A DNA stretch of 49,274 nt from Acidobacteriota bacterium (GCA_004298115.1 SCRJ01000110.1:1-49274), one strand, 5' to 3'; shown: positions 24,247 to 34,677, counted from the first letter of the stretch. Notes: generated by a model from the sequence alone, not told the origin. Numbers and translations: made by a program.

Positions 24247-26136
24247 ATGTGCGGGATCGGAGGCGTCGCGTTCGTCGATCCGCGCCGATGGGCCGACCAG
24301 GCGACCATCGACCGGATGATGGCGGCGCTCGCCCATCGCGGGCCCGACGCCGACGGCTGCGCCCGGGTCGCGGGCGCCGCCCTCGGCACCAGGCGGCTCG
24401 CGATCGTCGACCTCGAGACCGGCGACCAGCCGATCACGAACGAAGACGGCGCCGTCTTTCTGGTGTGCAACGGCGAGATCTACAACGCCCCGGAGCTCCG
24501 CGCCCAGTTGCAGCGCGCCGGGCACCGCTTCCGCTCGCGCTCGGACGTCGAGGTCATCGTCCACCTCTACGAGGACGCCGGCGTGGAGTGTCTGACGAGG
24601 CTGCGTGGGATGTTCGCGATCGCGCTCTGGGACGCACGGCGGCGGCGGCTCATGCTGGCCCGGGACCGCTTCGGAATCAAACCGCTGGTCTATGCCGCCC
24701 GCCCCGAAGGCGTCTGGTTCGCCTCCGAGGCGAAGGCGATCCTCGCCGCCGGCGTCGCCGGCGGCGAGGCCGACCCCCGGGCGATCGACGACCTCTTCAG
24801 GTTCGCGTTCGTGGCCGGGCCGCGCACGCTGTTCTCCAACATCAGGAAGCTCCCCCCGGCCCACGTGGCGCTCTACGAGGACGGGAGGCTGTCCCTGCGC
24901 AGGTACTGGGCGATGCCCGAGGCCGGCGGGCGCTCCGGCGCGACCGCCCGGGAGTGGGCCGAGGCGCTGCGCGTCAAGCTGGAGGAGAGCGTGCGCCTCC
25001 ACCTGCGCAGCGACGTGCCGGTGGGCGCGTGGCTCAGCCCGGGCGTGGACTCGAGCGCCGTCGCCAGCCTCGCGATGCGGCACCTCGGCCGCGCCCTGCC
25101 GACCGTCACGCTCGCCTTCGAGGATCCGAGCGTCGACGAGACGCGGCGGTTCCCCACCTTGGACACCTACGCGGGGTACGAGACCCCCAACCGGCGCGCG
25201 TGGTGCGGCGCGGATTCCCTCGCCCTCCTCCCCAGGGCCGTCTGGCACATGGAGGAGCCGACGGCTTGGGGCGTCGAGATCCCGCGGATGCTGCTCGCCG
25301 AGGCGGCGGCGCGCGAGGTCAAGGTCGTGCTCACCGGCGAGGGCTCCGACGAGATCTTCGGGGGGTATCCCCACTTCCGCCTCGAGCGGATCTCGCGCCT
25401 CGTCGCCACCCTCCCGCTCGCCGTGCGCCGTGCGCTCCTCGCCCCGCTGGTGCCCGCCGGCCGGCCGATGGTCTCAAGGCTGCTCCTCGCGCCCCGGGCC
25501 CTGACCGCCGAGCGCTACGCCCGGCTGGTCGGCCCGATGCACGCCGACGAGCGCTTCCGCCTGTTCTCGCCCGACCTCCGGCGACGTCTCGACGCCGCGC
25601 CGGAGGCGGAGGCGTGGGTCCTCCCGCCGGAACGGATGCGGTCGAGGCACTGGTTCGATCGGCTGCGCCGGTGCGATCTCGAGCTCCGGCTGCCCGACCT
25701 CATCAACCACTCCCTCGACCGCGGCGCGATGGCCTACGGCGTGGAGGCGCGGGTGCCGTTCCTCGACCACGAGCTCGTGGAGTTCGTCGGCCGCATCCCC
25801 GCCGGCCTCAACGCGCGGGGGGGGATGGAGAAGTCCATCCTGCGGGAGGCCCTGCGCGGCGTGGTCCCGGACGAGATCCGCCGCCGCCGCAAGGCGGGGA
25901 TGGGTGTTCCCTACGAGGCCTGGATGGCCGGCCCGCTCCCCGCGTTCGCCGAGGACCTGCTCTCCGAGCGCCGGCTCCGCGACAAGGGGTACTTCGACCC
26001 CGGGGCCGTCCAGCGGCTCCGGCGCGAGCAACGCGAGGGCCGGCGCCGGCTCGGCGCCCTCCTCATGGCGGTCCTGGGGGTGCAGCTTTGGGACGAGACC
26101 TTCCTCCACGGCAGCCGCGCGGCCGCCCCCTCGTGA
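24247..26136 (+). CDS. asnB: Asparagine synthetase (glutamine-hydrolysing)
   Basis: 629 residues. Cys2 of MCGIGG is the glutaminase nucleophile, with RRLAIVDL and NGEIYN completing that domain (about 1-210). The synthetase domain has the ATP pyrophosphatase loop at about 264-270, but it reads SPGVDSS instead of the usual SGGVDSS. LTGEGSDEIFGGYPHF is well conserved, as is the late ARVPFLDHELVE. In polysaccharide clusters such proteins often amidate uronic acids or act on unknown carboxylates rather than free aspartate. It lies 65 bases after the glycosyltransferase gene and converges with the gene at 26194-28008. Confidence 0.9.
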   Translation: MCGIGGVAFVDPRRWADQATIDRMMAALAHRGPDADGCARVAGAALGTRRLAIVDLETGDQPITNEDGAVFLVCNGEIYNAPELRAQLQRAGHRFRSRSDVEVIVHLYEDAGVECLTRLRGMFAIALWDARRRRLMLARDRFGIKPLVYAARPEGVWFASEAKAILAAGVAGGEADPRAIDDLFRFAFVAGPRTLFSNIRKLPPAHVALYEDGRLSLRRYWAMPEAGGRSGATAREWAEALRVKLEESVRLHLRSDVPVGAWLSPGVDSSAVASLAMRHLGRALPTVTLAFEDPSVDETRRFPTLDTYAGYETPNRRAWCGADSLALLPRAVWHMEEPTAWGVEIPRMLLAEAAAREVKVVLTGEGSDEIFGGYPHFRLERISRLVATLPLAVRRALLAPLVPAGRPMVSRLLLAPRALTAERYARLVGPMHADERFRLFSPDLRRRLDAAPEAEAWVLPPERMRSRHWFDRLRRCDLELRLPDLINHSLDRGAMAYGVEARVPFLDHELVEFVGRIPAGLNARGGMEKSILREALRGVVPDEIRRRRKAGMGVPYEAWMAGPLPAFAEDLLSERRLRDKGYFDPGAVQRLRREQREGRRRLGALLMAVLGVQLWDETFLHGSRAAAPS

Positions 26137-26193
26137 CCGCCGGCCGCCGCGCCGCGAGCGGGAACCCTGCGAACGGCCCCCGCGCGCCAGGCG

Positions 26194-28008
26194 TCACATG
26201 TGGTCCTTCGCCCAGAGCGCGAGGATCAACAGCTGCTTGAGCCTGCTGCCCTCGGTGATGAGGTCGCCGCCGTAGCGCACCGGCCGGTCGGGAGGGGGCA
26301 GGATCTCGTCGAGGACCGCCGGGACGAACAGCGTCTTGAGCCCGTCGCGGAGCGGTTCCGCCAGCCGGCGGACGGCGGTCCACCCCTCGTTGTTCAGGTC
26401 GAAGATGCGGTAGTAGTACCGCCGCTCGAACCTCGGGCCCAGACGCGGGGCCAACCACCGCGTCCGGACGAACGCCGGGACCCTGTCCACGAACCGCCGC
26501 ACCGGCCCGGCCAGCAAAGGGGTCGTCAGATAGCCGTTGCGGTCCAGCGGCAGGCGCGCCAGGGCCGGGAACGCCCGGCACAGCAGGGCGTGCTCCGCCT
26601 TGCGGTCCGCCATCGTCGCCAGCGGCAGGCTGGTGATCGTGGTGAACAGGCGGCGGTCCAGCGACAGCATCACCGGCCACGAGCCGAACGAGAGATGCCA
26701 TGCGGCGCTGCCGGCGCAAAAACGTCCCCGGTGCCCGAGAAAGAAGCGCCAGAACCGCCGCAGCGGGTCCTCCGCCAAGGCGTCGCACTCGGCGCGCATC
26801 TCGGCCAGCGTGTTCGCGACGAGCCCGGCGAAGACCTCGCGGCGCAGCAGGCGTTCCAGCAACGCCGGCGAGAAGCCGCGGCTGTTGATCCTGAGCGCGA
26901 AGCCGCGGTCGAAGGTGAGCCGGCCCGGCTCGACCCCGAAGTCGTATGAGCCGCCGAGCAGCCAGTCGAGCGGGATGCCGTTGGCGACGCGGGGCGGAAA
27001 CGAGGTCATGAACGCCCTGGTCCCCCAGTTGAAGACGACCTCTCCACCGTTGGCGAGATGCTCCCACCGGCTCGTCAACGCCTGGGCGAACGCCGGCCAA
27101 AGGTCCGGGGCGATCGCGCCGGTGCGGTGCTCGATCCCGAGCTGGCGGGCGACCCGCCGCGCGCACCTCATCTCGATGTCGCGCCCAGCGCCGAGCGTCA
27201 GCGCCACCAGCGGCGTCCCCTGACGGTGCAGGTAGCCGGCCACCAGGCGGGAGTCGAGCCCGCCCGAAAGGAACAGCCCGCAGGGGTCGGCCGCCGGGGC
27301 GTGACGCCGGGCCGCGAGGGTCAGCGCGGCGTCGATCATGTCGAGTTGGTCGGGCAAAGACAGCTTCGGGTCCGCGCGCCGCTCGAGGGCCGCCGCCAGC
27401 TCCGCGTCCGCGTGCTCGGCGGGAGCGGCCCCCGGGCGGAAGCGGAGGAAGTGCGCCGGCTGCAGCCTGCGGACACCGCCCCACAGCGCGCGGCCGCGGG
27501 ACAGGCCGTTCGTGAGCATGACGCCGACCAACGCGGCCGGGTCGAAGACGCGGCGGAAGGCGGGGTGGTACTGGAACGGCTCGGGGCTCGACGCGATCAG
27601 CAACACCTCGCCGTCCGACCAGTGGTAGACGGGAAACAGGCCGAGCAGGTCGGCGCCGGCGACCACCCCGCAGCGCCGGTCGAAGACGACGGCCGCGAAG
27701 TAGCCGTCCCAGGTCCACCACGCCCTGGGTTCCGCGTCGGCGCGCCACGCCTCCCTCAGACCGCCCGGCGTGATCCTGGCGCTCGAGTCGGGAGCGATCG
27801 CCTCTCCGACCAGCATCGCCGCACCCTCTCGGTCCGCCACCCCGCGGACGGGCGCGTCGGCCGTCGCCGCCCAGACGGCGTGGAAGTCACCGGTCCGGCA
27901 CGACCCCGAGACCAGGCCGGGAAGCAGATGGAGCCGCGGCGCGACCGTCGCGACGAACCGCTCGCGCCGTGCGGGATCCGGGTCGACGACCGCCGCGAAG
28001 TTGGCCAA
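26194..28008 (-). CDS. Asparagine-synthetase-like protein lacking the glutaminase cysteine
   Basis: About 604 residues. The C-terminal synthetase half has an intact pyrophosphatase loop, LFLSGGLDSRLVAGYL near 265, so it should adenylate a carboxylate. The N-terminal half resembles the glutaminase fold (WTWDGYFAAVVFDRR, GLFPVYHWSDGEVLLIASSPEP) but has no MCG start, so ammonia from glutamine is not expected. The start is uncertain: TTG at 28008 follows AAAAGGGGAGG closely, and the frame stays open further upstream without conserved sequence. It lies 25 bases after the PP-loop gene at 28034-29332 on the same strand. Relatives include enzymes using another nucleophile; the true substrate is unknown. 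Confidence 0.75.
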   Translation of the reverse strand: MANFAAVVDPDPARRERFVATVAPRLHLLPGLVSGSCRTGDFHAVWAATADAPVRGVADREGAAMLVGEAIAPDSSARITPGGLREAWRADAEPRAWWTWDGYFAAVVFDRRCGVVAGADLLGLFPVYHWSDGEVLLIASSPEPFQYHPAFRRVFDPAALVGVMLTNGLSRGRALWGGVRRLQPAHFLRFRPGAAPAEHADAELAAALERRADPKLSLPDQLDMIDAALTLAARRHAPAADPCGLFLSGGLDSRLVAGYLHRQGTPLVALTLGAGRDIEMRCARRVARQLGIEHRTGAIAPDLWPAFAQALTSRWEHLANGGEVVFNWGTRAFMTSFPPRVANGIPLDWLLGGSYDFGVEPGRLTFDRGFALRINSRGFSPALLERLLRREVFAGLVANTLAEMRAECDALAEDPLRRFWRFFLGHRGRFCAGSAAWHLSFGSWPVMLSLDRRLFTTITSLPLATMADRKAEHALLCRAFPALARLPLDRNGYLTTPLLAGPVRRFVDRVPAFVRTRWLAPRLGPRFERRYYYRIFDLNNEGWTAVRRLAEPLRDGLKTLFVPAVLDEILPPPDRPVRYGGDLITEGSRLKQLLILALWAKDHM

Positions 28009-28033
28009 CTCCTCCCCTTTTAGATGCCGCCGC

Positions 28034-29332
28034 TCATCGGACCCGCGTCGCGGGGTGGCCGCCGCCGTCGCCCGCCTGACGCGGCGAGGACCACCGCGAC
28101 CACAGGCGCCGCGCCCGCCGGCGGATGCGCCCGGCGAGGCCGCGGAGCCCCCACCTGGCGGTCCCGATGGCGCCGTTCGACGCCGCATCGATCACACGTT
28201 TCGCCGCGAGGAAGACGGGGTCGCCGCCGCGGCCGCCGGCGCAGGCACGCTCGTAGCATCGGCGCCACTCCTCGACCACGACCGGCATCGGCAGCCGCAT
28301 CGCCAGCACCGTCGCCGGCTCCAGCGGCGCGGCGAACGCCGAGAAGTCGGTGATTCCGCAGGCGCGCATGCACAGCATCTGCCGCACGCACTTCTCGCAC
28401 CGCCCGCAGTTGGTGGAGAGGTCCTCACCCTGCCAACAGACCCGGAGGTTGCGCCAGACCGCGTCCTCGCCCGCCAGGCGTTGGGTCTTCTCGACTCGCG
28501 TCACGGCTAGGTCGGGGACGAGGCGGAAGGTGGACGAGGAGAGCAGCGGGTCCGACCACGGCGTCGAGCCGTCCTTGGACGCGATCCAATGCGCGTTTTC
28601 GTACGCGCTGGACGCCGCGAGCAGCCCGATCTCGAACCGCCGCTCGAACAGCGACAGGACGGCGCCGATGCCCGCCGAAAACGTCGTCTCCCACAACGGG
28701 AGCAGGTCCTTCAGGTTCGAGCGGACCACCAGCAGCGGGGTCGAATAGAGATCGGTCAGCGTCCGGGCCCGCGCGAGCGCGCCGGAGAAGGCGGCGTCGT
28801 CCAGCGGGATGTCGAACCCGTGGACGAAGACGCACGCCGCCACGGCGAGCGAGTTCCGGCCCCGCCGGCCCGCCTTGTGCGCCGCGAGCGACTCGACGGA
28901 GTCGAGGCCGCCCGAAAAGGCGAGCAGCGCGGCCCCGTGCCGCGCCCCGTGACCCACGGCGGCCCTCGCGTCCTCGTCGCCCACCTCCTCGTCCGCCCGC
29001 AGGAGGACCGGACGGTACTCGGGCCACCACCGACAGACGATCTCCTGGTAGCGCTCGAGATTGGCGAGCAGGCCGGCCGAGACGCGGCCGTGGATGGTGA
29101 GCTCGCCGCCGACTTCCATCGCCGACCAGAGCGTCGCCCGGAGAAAGGCGTCGTGGAGATCGTCGCGACGGCCGCGGATGGCGAGCCAATCGAGCGTCTG
29201 TGCAGGCACGTCGAAGAAGAGCGGCCCGTTCCGCCGGAGCAGCCGCGGGTGGCCGTGGATCCGCCCGTGGATCCTCACCCGATCCCCGCGGGTTTCGGGC
29301 TGCAGGACGTCCACGTGCATCTCGTTGCCCAT
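28034..29332 (-). CDS. PP-loop ATPase-like protein resembling QueC/ExsB
   Basis: A 432-residue protein. A PP-loop motif AFSGGLDSVESL lies near 149, followed by a Rossmann-like domain. Near 310 is a Cys-rich block, NCGRCEKCVRQMLCMRAC, like the zinc site of QueC-type 7-cyano-7-deazaguanine synthases. The first ~130 residues (with RWWPEYRPVLL) are not part of QueC, and the C-terminal ~70 residues are Arg/Gly-rich. The ATG at 29332 has GGAG six bases upstream. No other queuosine gene is near. Similar proteins occur in polysaccharide loci, so sugar or carboxylate activation is a guess. It is co-directional with the asparagine-synthetase-like gene. Confidence 0.7.
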   Translation of the reverse strand: MGNEMHVDVLQPETRGDRVRIHGRIHGHPRLLRRNGPLFFDVPAQTLDWLAIRGRRDDLHDAFLRATLWSAMEVGGELTIHGRVSAGLLANLERYQEIVCRWWPEYRPVLLRADEEVGDEDARAAVGHGARHGAALLAFSGGLDSVESLAAHKAGRRGRNSLAVAACVFVHGFDIPLDDAAFSGALARARTLTDLYSTPLLVVRSNLKDLLPLWETTFSAGIGAVLSLFERRFEIGLLAASSAYENAHWIASKDGSTPWSDPLLSSSTFRLVPDLAVTRVEKTQRLAGEDAVWRNLRVCWQGEDLSTNCGRCEKCVRQMLCMRACGITDFSAFAAPLEPATVLAMRLPMPVVVEEWRRCYERACAGGRGGDPVFLAAKRVIDAASNGAIGTARWGLRGLAGRIRRRARRLWSRWSSPRQAGDGGGHPATRVR

Positions 29333-29384
29333 CCGTTCTCCAGGCGCCTGCCGAAGGCCCACCGGCGACAATGGCTTGCGGATC

Positions 29385-29414
29385 AGAATAGCGGACGGGC
29401 AGCGCGCGCGACAA
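29385..29414 (-). promoter_or_regulatory. Candidate promoter of the PP-loop gene
   Basis: On the minus strand TTGTCG and TATTCT are 18 bases apart, placing the start point about 45 bases before the ATG at 29332. Confidence 0.35.
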
Positions 29415-29481
29415 CGCCTGGCGACGGGCCGGCCGCCGACTCCGGCCGCGCGACGCCGCGTCCGTACCTCGCGCCATCCGG

Positions 29482-29487
29482 TACACT
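29482..29487 (+). promoter_or_regulatory. Candidate -10 box immediately before the pyruvyltransferase-like gene
   Basis: TACACT ends seven bases before the ATG at 29495. Transcription from it would begin at the start codon, predicting a leaderless message. The -35 region is not recognisable. Confidence 0.35.
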
Positions 29488-29494
29488 CGACAGG

Positions 29495-30595
29495 ATGGGC
29501 GACGGCGCCTCCCCAACCCCAGACGCGGCCGGCGACTTGCTCGATCGCTTGCGCGCGACGCTCGATTCCGTGATCGGCGCGGCGCTGGCCGGCCACCCCG
29601 AGGTCGCGCTCGCCACCTTCCCGAGCCACTGGAACCTCGGCGACACCGCCGTGTGGGCGGGCCAGCGCGCGACGCTCGCCCGCCTCGGCGTCCGCGTCCC
29701 CTACGTGTGCGACTTTCGTACCTATCGGCCGGCCGCGCTGCGGCGGGCCCTGCCGGAGGGCCCGATCCTCTTGAGCGGCGGCGGCAACTTCGGCGACGTC
29801 TACCCCAACGAGCAGGGGCTGCGGGAGCGCATCCTCGACGACTTCCCCGACCGCCTCGTCGTCCAGCTCCCCCAGAGCGTGTGGTTCCGTTCCGAGGCGA
29901 ATGTCGACGCCATGCGCCGGCGGTGCGAGAGGAACGGCCGGTTCGTCATGCTGGTGAGAGACCGCCGCAGCCTCGACCTGGCGCGGGCGCGGTTCGCCGT
30001 TCCGGCGCACCTCGCGCCCGACATGGCGTTCGGCCTGCCGGACCTCCGCCCGCGGCGGCGGGCGGCGGCGACCGACGTCCTCTGGCTGCTGCGGCGCGAC
30101 ATCGAGACGAGCCGGCGGGCGACGCGGGTCGCGGCCGCGCGGCGGGCGCCGGGCGCGGTGCGGGACTGGACCCGGCCCGCACTCGGGCGCCGGGACGCCC
30201 CCTGGGGCCTGTATGCGCGAGCGATCTGGCTCTCGTTGCGCATCCGGCGGACGCCAAGGACGTTGCTGCGCGGCCGCGAGGCGTGGGTGCGACGGTCGTT
30301 CGAGACCCTCGCGAGCCTCCGCATGGAGATCGCGTGCCGGTTCGTTTCCGCCGGCCGCGTCCTGGTGACGGACCGCCTCCACGGGCACATCCTCGCCCTG
30401 CTGCTCGGTGTCCCGAACGTCTGCCTCGACAACCGCGACGGCAAGGTGAGCCACTTCTACGAGACGTGGACGGCGGGCCACCCCCTGGTCGGCTGGGCGG
30501 ATTCCCTGCCGGAAGCCGAGGCGTTGGCCCGGAGGCTCCTCGCGCCCCCGCCCAGCGGCGACGGGCGCCCCGGACGTACAACGCTCACGGCGTAG
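29495..30595 (+). CDS. Polysaccharide pyruvyltransferase-family protein
   Basis: 366 residues. Motifs of the CsaB/ExoV-type pyruvyltransferase family are present: TFPSHWNLGDTAVW near 34, LLSGGGNFGDVYP near 87, QLPQSVWF near 120 and VTDRLHGHILALLLGVP near 285. The family adds pyruvate ketals to exopolysaccharide sugars or, in some members, acts as a glycosyltransferase-like enzyme. The Arg-rich segment around 185-260 varies between family members. The gene diverges from the PP-loop gene and is followed ten bases later by a small coiled-coil gene. No good ribosome site precedes the ATG, fitting the leaderless prediction. Confidence 0.85.
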   Translation: MGDGASPTPDAAGDLLDRLRATLDSVIGAALAGHPEVALATFPSHWNLGDTAVWAGQRATLARLGVRVPYVCDFRTYRPAALRRALPEGPILLSGGGNFGDVYPNEQGLRERILDDFPDRLVVQLPQSVWFRSEANVDAMRRRCERNGRFVMLVRDRRSLDLARARFAVPAHLAPDMAFGLPDLRPRRRAAATDVLWLLRRDIETSRRATRVAAARRAPGAVRDWTRPALGRRDAPWGLYARAIWLSLRIRRTPRTLLRGREAWVRRSFETLASLRMEIACRFVSAGRVLVTDRLHGHILALLLGVPNVCLDNRDGKVSHFYETWTAGHPLVGWADSLPEAEALARRLLAPPPSGDGRPGRTTLTA

Positions 30596-30604
30596 GAGGG
30601 CGAG

Positions 30605-30895
30605 ATGACGCGGCGCGAGATCGACGGGGTCAAGCGACGCTTCGACGTGGTCGCCGAAGCCATCACGTCCCAGGTTCGCGCCGTCGCCGAGGGACGCACG
30701 ACGCTCGGGGACGAGGTCCGCGGTCTCGTCGTCCGCTTTGGCCGCCTCGAGGAGCGTTTCGACCGGTTCGCAGGTGAGCTCAAGGCGATGCTTCGCATCT
30801 CGCTCGCCGACCCCGACCATCGGGCCCGCGCGCTGGGGTCCACGGTCAACGGCCTCGCCGACCGCGCCGAGCGCACCGAGTCCGGCCACGCCTGA
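30605..30895 (+). CDS. Small coiled-coil protein
   Basis: A 96-residue charged helical protein. Regular hydrophobic spacing in RFDVVAEAITSQVRAVAE and RFGRLEERFDRFAGELKAML predicts a coiled coil. There is no membrane segment or known motif. GGAGGG lies close before the ATG, supporting a real gene. It follows the pyruvyltransferase-like gene by nine bases. Function unknown; such proteins can be length regulators or chemotaxis-like adaptors, but nothing here decides. Confidence 0.6.
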   Translation: MTRREIDGVKRRFDVVAEAITSQVRAVAEGRTTLGDEVRGLVVRFGRLEERFDRFAGELKAMLRISLADPDHRARALGSTVNGLADRAERTESGHA

Positions 30896-30945
30896 CGGCG
30901 CTCTTCCCAGACGACGCCCCGTGTGGGATCCAGGCAAGGGTCTTC

Positions 30946-30951
30946 TATAGT
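30946..30951 (+). promoter_or_regulatory. Candidate -10 box immediately before exoD
   Basis: TATAGT ends seven bases before the GTG at 30959, again predicting a message that begins at the start codon. The -35 region (around 30923) is poor. Confidence 0.4.
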
Positions 30952-30958
30952 AAACGCT

Positions 30959-31621
30959 GTGCAAACGCAGGACGAGCCGGTGCCCGAGTCCGATCGGCGG
31001 GGAGCCGTGCCACCGCCGGGGCATTGCTGCCGGCTCTCCGAGGAGCTGGAGGGGGTGGTCCGCCTCGCCACCGGCGACACCCTTCCGGTGCGGGTGCTGG
31101 TCGAGCACTTGAGCGGCCGGGGAAACGCGCTGCTCGCGTTCCTCATCGTCCTGCCGTTCCTGCAGCCGATCCCGCTCCCCGGCGTTTCGACGCCGTTCGG
31201 GATCGCGGTCGTCCTGCTCGGCGTCGCGATGGCGCTCGGCCGGCCGCTCTGGCTGCCGAAGCGCTGGCTGGATCACGAGCTGCGCTCGGACCTCGTGATC
31301 CGCGTCGGCGGGGGCGGGCAACGGCTGCTGCGCAAGGTCGAGCGCTTCATCAAGCCACGCGGGCTCTGGTTCCATCGCCACCGCTGGGCGCGCTCGATCG
31401 CGGGGATCGTCATCGCGATCGCCGGCGCCGAGCTCGCGTTGCCGCTGCCGATCGTGTTCACCAACACGCTCCCCGCGCTGACGATCGCGACGACGGCCGT
31501 CGGGCTGCTCGAGGAGGACGCCGTCCTCGCGATCATCGGGCAGGCGCTCTTCGTCGTCTCTCTGGCCGTCTTCGGCGCCATCCTGGTCCTGCCGTTCCTC
31601 GGCCTGCACCTGATCTTCTAG
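30959..31621 (+). CDS. exoD: ExoD-family membrane protein
   Basis: A 220-residue membrane protein. The central block FLIVLPFLQPIPLPGVSTPFG is a hallmark of the ExoD family, named for a rhizobial exopolysaccharide locus; the biochemical role is not established. Helices lie around 55-95, 140-160, 170-185 and 195-218. The GTG start at 30959 fits the -10 box just upstream; an alternative in-frame GTG at 30923 lies before that box. The stop codon TAG at 31619-31621 overlaps the stop of the convergent gene on the other strand. Confidence 0.85.
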   Translation: MQTQDEPVPESDRRGAVPPPGHCCRLSEELEGVVRLATGDTLPVRVLVEHLSGRGNALLAFLIVLPFLQPIPLPGVSTPFGIAVVLLGVAMALGRPLWLPKRWLDHELRSDLVIRVGGGGQRLLRKVERFIKPRGLWFHRHRWARSIAGIVIAIAGAELALPLPIVFTNTLPALTIATTAVGLLEEDAVLAIIGQALFVVSLAVFGAILVLPFLGLHLIF

Positions 31622-32847
31622 CCGGGCGCGGGCGGGGACGCGCCGGACCTCCCGCCCTCGACCATGATCGGGAACGCGAGCATGAACCGGGGCCAGACCA
31701 ACGGGACGCCCCGGATTTCCAGACGCCACCAGACCCGCGGCGGGCCGCCCTGCGACGGCCTGGCGTCCGCCGGGACGCGGAGCGTGAAGCGGTGTTCCAT
31801 GGGGACATCGCGGCCGATCGCCGTCCGACCGACCTCGCTCACCAGCTCGTCCGAGAGGACCGTGACGTCCGGCGAACGCGACTCCGCCGGCGTCTCCACC
31901 TTGCCCACCAACCGCACGCGCAGCGAGCGCAGGCGCAGCGGCCCGGGCTGCAAGACCAGCGCGTCAACGGACTCGCCGGGCGCGACGGACCGGCGCTCGA
32001 TCTCGACGATCGTGGCCGGGACCCTCGCGGCGAACGCGGAGGCCGCGGCGATCCACAGGAAGAGCAGGCCGAGCCCGCCGAACACGATCACGAACAGCAG
32101 CGGGATGACTCGGAGGTTCCCGTCCTGCCACTCGCTCCAGGCCGCATAGCCGGCGATGAAGCCGACGAACAGCAGCGCGACGGCCGCCAGGAACGCCCCG
32201 CACGACTGCGTACCGGGCGTGGTCTCCGGCGCCAGACGCACGGCCAGGCGCCGGTAGTCCCAGGCGGCGTGCCCGCGGCCCGCCTTCGACCGCCCCAGCG
32301 GCTCGCCGCGGCCGCCGGCGGCGAGCCTTCGCCCGGGCTTGGCCAGCGCCGAATAGAGACCGACCGCGCCGAGGACCGCGAACGCCAGCGGCAAGACGGC
32401 GAGCACGTAGAGGGGGCGGATCCGCCGCACCAGCACGGCCTGCGAGGGGTCGCCCGGGTCGTACCAGCACCGTGACGTCGCGCCGACCTCGTAGCGGTCG
32501 AGCACCCGCCCGTAGAACTTGGCGCTGCCGCCGCCGTAATCGCCGGAAAGCGCCCAGGAGTCCCAGCCGGTGCAGGTGAACGTCTTCCCGCCCACCTCGT
32601 ATCGGAACGAGATCTCGGGCCGGTACGAGGGGCCGCTCTTCCCCGAGCCGCTCGTGCTGCCGAGCTGCGTCGCGAGGATGGTGCAGGTGGTCGGCTTCCA
32701 CACCGTGAACACCCGCACGTCCCGCCACGCGCGGACGGCGAAGAGGCTCCCGAACCCGAGGCCGACCGCCAGGAACGCGACCGCCGCCGTGGCGCAGCCG
32801 GCGTTTCCGGACCGCGTGTCTCCCGGCGCCGAAGGTGGTTGGCCCAT
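31618..32847 (-). CDS. DUF3592-like membrane protein
   Basis: 409 residues. An N-terminal helix (about 20-38) is followed by an extracytoplasmic segment ending in CWYDPGDPSQAVL, a typical DUF3592 signature, then a helix around 145-165, and two more helices around 230-250 and 260-285 before a beta-rich C-terminal domain. DUF3592 proteins are poorly characterised membrane proteins. The ATG at 32847 has GGGGAC upstream. The gene lies downstream of groEL on the same strand but behind a strong terminator, so it probably has its own promoter. It converges with exoD. Confidence 0.75.
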   Translation of the reverse strand: MGQPPSAPGDTRSGNAGCATAAVAFLAVGLGFGSLFAVRAWRDVRVFTVWKPTTCTILATQLGSTSGSGKSGPSYRPEISFRYEVGGKTFTCTGWDSWALSGDYGGGSAKFYGRVLDRYEVGATSRCWYDPGDPSQAVLVRRIRPLYVLAVLPLAFAVLGAVGLYSALAKPGRRLAAGGRGEPLGRSKAGRGHAAWDYRRLAVRLAPETTPGTQSCGAFLAAVALLFVGFIAGYAAWSEWQDGNLRVIPLLFVIVFGGLGLLFLWIAAASAFAARVPATIVEIERRSVAPGESVDALVLQPGPLRLRSLRVRLVGKVETPAESRSPDVTVLSDELVSEVGRTAIGRDVPMEHRFTLRVPADARPSQGGPPRVWWRLEIRGVPLVWPRFMLAFPIMVEGGRSGASPPAPG

Positions 32848-32920
32848 GACCGTCCCCTTCCCCACTGTCCCCGCTGCCAGGCGACCAGCTTCGCACGCCC
32901 GCCGGCCCTCGCGCAACCGA

Positions 32921-32952
32921 CAAAGAGAGGGCGGGGATCGCTCCCCGCCCTC
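32921..32952 (-). terminator. Intrinsic terminator of groESL
   Basis: On the minus strand an 11-bp perfect stem (GAGGGCGGGGA with its complement) closes on GCGA, a GNRA tetraloop, and is followed by TCTTTG. It lies about 65 bases past the groEL stop. Confidence 0.65.
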
Positions 32953-33015
32953 GTTGGTTCCCGCTGCTTCGGTGTCTCTTCGGCCCACGGTCCACGGACC
33001 ACGGACCAAGGTTCT

Positions 33016-34677
<1,662 letters not shown>

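Noticed and set aside
26194-29332. A lasso-peptide cluster, because a Cys-less asparagine-synthetase homologue resembles lasso cyclases.
   Set aside because: No transglutaminase-like leader peptidase, no small precursor gene and no dedicated exporter is nearby; the partner is QueC-like instead.
28034-29332. A queuosine biosynthesis gene (queC).
   Set aside because: The protein has a long unrelated N-terminal part, and no queD, queE or queF is present. Only the PP-loop and Cys-rich site are shared.
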